Shown here: one piece after another, positions 18,201-24,023 of the stretch
Layout: every line of letters starts with the position of its first letter
How positions within the stretch are numbered: position 1 is the first letter of the stretch
Origin: Mesostigma viride
Lineage: Eukaryota > Streptophyta > Mesostigmatophyceae > Mesostigmatales > Mesostigmataceae
DNA: 24,023 bases
Assembly (NCBI GenBank): GCA_009746045.1
Contig: RPFO01001310.1
Location: 126,001-150,023, forward strand
Direction: 5' to 3'
Position numbers and translations under genes: made by a program
Notes under the pieces: model-generated
What the model saw: the letters and a program-made list of their open reading frames with translations, nothing else
Told to the model about the DNA's origin: nothing
The model's database searches: none

Positions 18201-19520
18201 GGCGCAAGAAAAATGTCGACCGAATTTCCAGGTTCCAACGGCCGTTGGCGCAAGAAAAATATCAACAAAATTTCCAGGTTCCAACGGCCGTTGGCGAAAG
18301 AAAAATCACACACTAATTTCCAGGTTCCAACGGCCGTTGGCGAACAAAAATCACATCTAGTGCCTACAACGTTCCCACACCCGATCCGTTATATTTACCT
18401 TTTGCGTCCGCATGTCCTTCATGGGCGGGATCAGTGCTTCCCCCTCCACCTCCCAGCCCTTGAGCACGTCCAGATTGGTGTACATGAACTTGTCCGCGTC
18501 CCTCACCAACCCCCTCCACAAATCAAACGCCTCCTCGGTTGTCTCCACGTACTTGCCCTTTTGTTTACCGGCAATCTCGCCAGCTATCGCAGTCCTCACT
18601 TGCTCGTCTGAGCCCTCAAAAATCACGGACTTCAACATCTGCGTGTAGTGGTTGCCGTCCAGCACGGCAAACTGCGCAAACACGAAAGGCTTGTCGTACG
18701 CGAGCATGTAGCCCAACGCGGTGTTCGTGAGCTCAAGTACTGCCTCACGGTCAGATGCATCTGACCACTCGGACGTATTCAAGTCCATGGTGATCAAATC
18801 CTGCGAGCACGCGGCCGCCATATCCTTCTTGGAGTGCGTCCGGAGAATGGCCCTCCCTTCCTCGGCCGTTGGCGAACGAAAGTATCCGAACCTCTGCACG
18901 GCACGGTCACTGTCCTCCCCCGTCAGTTTTTTAATTTTGTCAGAAAACCCTGGATTCTCTTCCAGCCAGGCATTGTAAGAATCGGGCTCCTGGTCTGCCA
19001 GCACCTGCCACGCAAACCGGAAGATCAGCACGGCACATTTTGCCTTCGTCAGACTTGTGCCGGCCCCCACGAACCACGGCGCGAGCCCCTTACAATTCCG
19101 CACCGTCACCGTCCGATGCCTCATTAGTTCCGGGAGTTGGCACAAGTTGTCCGTAAAGACCCGTACTTGAGTCGCAATCGCGGACCCCCCCACGATGTCG
19201 ACATCGTCTGGCACTAGACGAAACTTCTGCCGCAGATGAAACGCCGCCTGTATGCTGTCAGTTAGGTTCTTGTCGTGCACATGAGAGGATGGCGCTGGCT
19301 CCCAGGAGTCCAAAATGCTGGGCTTCGCATTTCCAGCACGTGTCGTCAGCAGCCCCTTCCTCTCAAAGGTCTTCACAATCCCCGACCATAAGTCGGTGCC
19401 CGGAGCTCGTTGGCGCCAGTCCTCAAAAAATGTTGTGAGATGCCTTTCCGCCACCCCATGTTCAATCTTGTAAGCCCACCTCCTCCGCTCTTCCTCCGTT
19501 CTCTGCCTTGACGGACGCCC
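14462..19520 (-). CDS. Large gene of unknown function, 3 exons visible, 5' end missing
   Basis: I recognise no family. Exons 19520-18399 (374 codons), 17690-15398 and 15278-14462 join with matching phases (0, then 1). Allowing for three frame corrections, about 1,410 residues are visible. The first exon is rich in helix-type sequence (RTEEERRRWAYKIEHG, then GTSLTKAKCAVLIFRFAW). The middle exon carries VQLFMIYNRDLGKYPEPRD, a basic nuclear-signal-like cluster TKKKRRKR (near 16035-16060), a strongly acidic stretch and a Gly/Arg/Glu minisatellite. The last exon has an acidic Ser/Glu run, CKHGGEFCQYRKNQ and HGVVRKVDKTGVWYVKFW, which faintly resembles a Tudor/PWWP-type barrel (inference), then a basic tail with TRSSPATRSSPR from an 18-bp duplication at 14607-14642. 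The frame breaks at G9 (17212-17220), in the minisatellite, and at G11 (15059-15069). A nuclear role is a guess from the basic clusters. It could also belong to an unrecognised mobile element. Confidence 0.6.
15398..17690 (-). CDS. Large unknown gene, middle exon (with frame breaks)
   Basis: Acceptor CATGCAG|GGG, phase 0 (GREAHRRVALIGGG), donor AAAGG|GTAAGT, phase 1. The first frame stops at a TAG near 17184, but one extra G in the G9 run at 17212-17220 leads smoothly into IKQEGWRSLARFRFWPS and the ATG at 17157, which opens a 581-codon frame. That frame ends in a stop at 15412. To reach the donor in the phase the last exon needs, the frame ending GRAVDYCKKLLSPGG must be used, a change that falls within the 23-bp minisatellite. 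If the breaks are real, the gene is a pseudogene or makes shorter products. Confidence 0.55.
15580..15893 (-). repeat. 23-bp minisatellite inside a coding exon
   Basis: About 13-14 units of TCTCCGCCCTTCGACCCGCC plus C3 (plus strand), with variants such as CCGTCC or missing G. The unit is mainly 23 bp, sometimes 21-22, and contains no stop on the minus strand in any frame. Because 23 is not a multiple of three, each unit is read in the next frame, giving mixed GSKDGE, RRAERG and VEGRRGG peptides. Confidence 0.9.
16102..16127 (-). repeat. Diverged satellite monomer core inside the middle exon
   Basis: AATTTCC, seven other bases, then AACGGCCGTTGG: the same words at the same spacing as in the intronic 46-bp monomer. 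On the minus strand the exon reads NGRSGKEI, and the monomer read in the equivalent frame gives NGRWNLEI. Confidence 0.55.
17776..18357 (-). repeat. Intronic 46-bp satellite array A (12 units)
   Basis: Twelve units of a 46-bp monomer, each holding the perfect 14-bp palindrome CCAACGGCCGTTGG, followed by GCGCAAGAAAAAT, CACACCCTAATTTCC and AGGTT. A truncated thirteenth unit lies at the low-coordinate edge. Units fall into types (GTCGACCGA, TATCAAC, CACACACTA) whose order repeats: the GTCGACCG type is at 17893 and 18215, exactly 322 bp or seven units apart, so the array has higher-order structure. It fills most of the intron at 17691-18398. Confidence 0.95.
18399..19520 (-). CDS. Large unknown gene, first visible exon
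   Basis: Acceptor TGATCAG|GGG at 19521-19522, donor CAAAAG|GTAAAT at 18398, phase 0 on both sides, 374 codons with no stop. Runs from GRPSRQRTEEERRRW to PPMKDMRTQK. An in-frame ATG at 19598 lies upstream of the acceptor but within degenerate satellite sequence, so I prefer the splice acceptor as the exon boundary. Confidence 0.65.
18863..18882 (-). repeat. Satellite-like segment inside the first visible exon
   Basis: CGGCCGTTGGCGAACGAAAG matches the last unit of array A (CGGCCGTTGGCGAACAAAAA) at 18 of 20 bases. It encodes part of YFRSPTAEEG on the minus strand. Half the palindrome is kept. Confidence 0.55.
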
Positions 19521-19567
19521 CTGATCACATGCAAAAAACATACAGATAGCCGGAAGGTCAGTACTAT

Positions 19568-20132
19568 GTTCCAACGGCCGTCGCCGGAAAAATAACACCC
19601 TAATTTCCAGGTTCCAACGGCCGTTGGCGCATGAAAATCACACCCTAATTTACAGGTTCCAACGGCCGTTGGCGCATGAAAATCACACCCTAATTTCCAG
19701 GTTCCAACGGCCGTTGGCGAAAGAAAAATCACACCCTAATTTCCAGGTTCCAACGGCCGTTGGCGCGAGAAAAATGACACCCTAATTTCCAGGTTCCAAC
19801 GGCCGTTGGCGCGAGAAAAATCACACCCTAATTTCCAGGTTCCAACGGCCGTTGGCGCAAGAAAAATGACACCCTAATTTCCAGGTTCCAACGGCCGTTG
19901 GCGACAGAAAAATCACACCCTAATTTCCAGGTTCCAACGGCCGTTGGCGCATGAAAATCACACCCTAATTTACAGGTTCCAACGGCCGTTGGCGCATGAA
20001 AATCACACCCTAATTTACAGGTTCCAACGGCCGTTGGCGCATGAAAATCACACCCTAATTTCAAGGTTCCGACGGCCGTTGGGCAAAAAAAAAATAACAC
20101 CCTAATTTCCAAATTGCAACGGCCGTTGGCGC
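19568..20132 (-). repeat. Intronic 46-bp satellite array B (about 13 units)
   Basis: Same monomer and orientation as array A, with units of 44-46 bp. Subtypes have GCGCATGAAAATC with TTTACAGG. The terminal units are degenerate (CCAACGGCCGTCGCCGG near 19570 and GACGGCCGTTGGGC near 20070). It starts about 50 bp upstream of the acceptor of the 19520 exon and runs into the hexanucleotide array. Confidence 0.95.
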
Positions 20133-20144
20133 AAGAAAATCAAG

Positions 20145-24023
<3,879 letters not shown>

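Noticed and set aside
17776-20132. Regular palindromic repeats resembling a CRISPR array
   Set aside because: The intervening sequences are copies of one another, not unique spacers, and the arrays are tandem satellites in introns of a eukaryotic gene. No cas genes are present.

Overview
The window is nuclear DNA of a eukaryote. It has spliceosomal GT-AG introns with matched reading phases, non-LTR (LINE) retrotransposon fragments, large microsatellite and minisatellite arrays, and no operons or bacterial signals. The best-recognised gene is a calcyphosin-like EF-hand protein of a kind common in organisms with motile cilia or flagella. A divergent neighbour starts with a basic, acid-free leader ending in VFRASAM, which resembles an organelle (possibly plastid) transit peptide. 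A flagellate protist or alga fits; I cannot name a species or lineage from the sequence.

Layout. 1-1,340: no confident gene; an (AC)n tract and an island of long G and C homopolymers. 1,657-2,265 (minus): at least two exons of a gene I do not recognise, perhaps with more exons at lower coordinates. 2,266-2,788: spacer between divergent start codons. 2,789-8,656 (plus): the EF-hand gene, seven exons, 408 residues, all junction phases consistent. Its fourth intron ends in about 52 uninterrupted CCCT units directly before the splice acceptor. 8,657-10,310: no gene seen. 10,310-13,763: a nest of three 5'-truncated LINE copies. The outer two are one family in opposite orientation; the middle one keeps an open RT C-terminal half with a YADD box. 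Each copy has a stem-loop just before an A/T-rich simple-repeat tail. 13,764-14,461: AT-rich, no gene.

14,462-19,520 (minus): three large exons of one gene of unknown function, about 1,410 residues visible, 5' end outside the window. It carries a nuclear-localisation-like basic cluster, an acidic tract and a 23-bp coding minisatellite. The reading frame breaks at two poly-G runs and within the minisatellite. The intron at 17,691-18,398 and the intron upstream of 19,520 are filled by the same 46-bp satellite, built on the perfect palindrome CCAACGGCCGTTGG. Diverged pieces of this satellite also lie inside two exons of the same gene. From 20,145 to the window end the DNA is a hexanucleotide array (AAGGAC and variants) with a higher-order period of about 1.65 kb.

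The two main genes show no functional link. The features that stand out most are the satellite shared by introns and exons of the large unknown gene, the repeat tracts sitting at splice sites, and the LINE nest.
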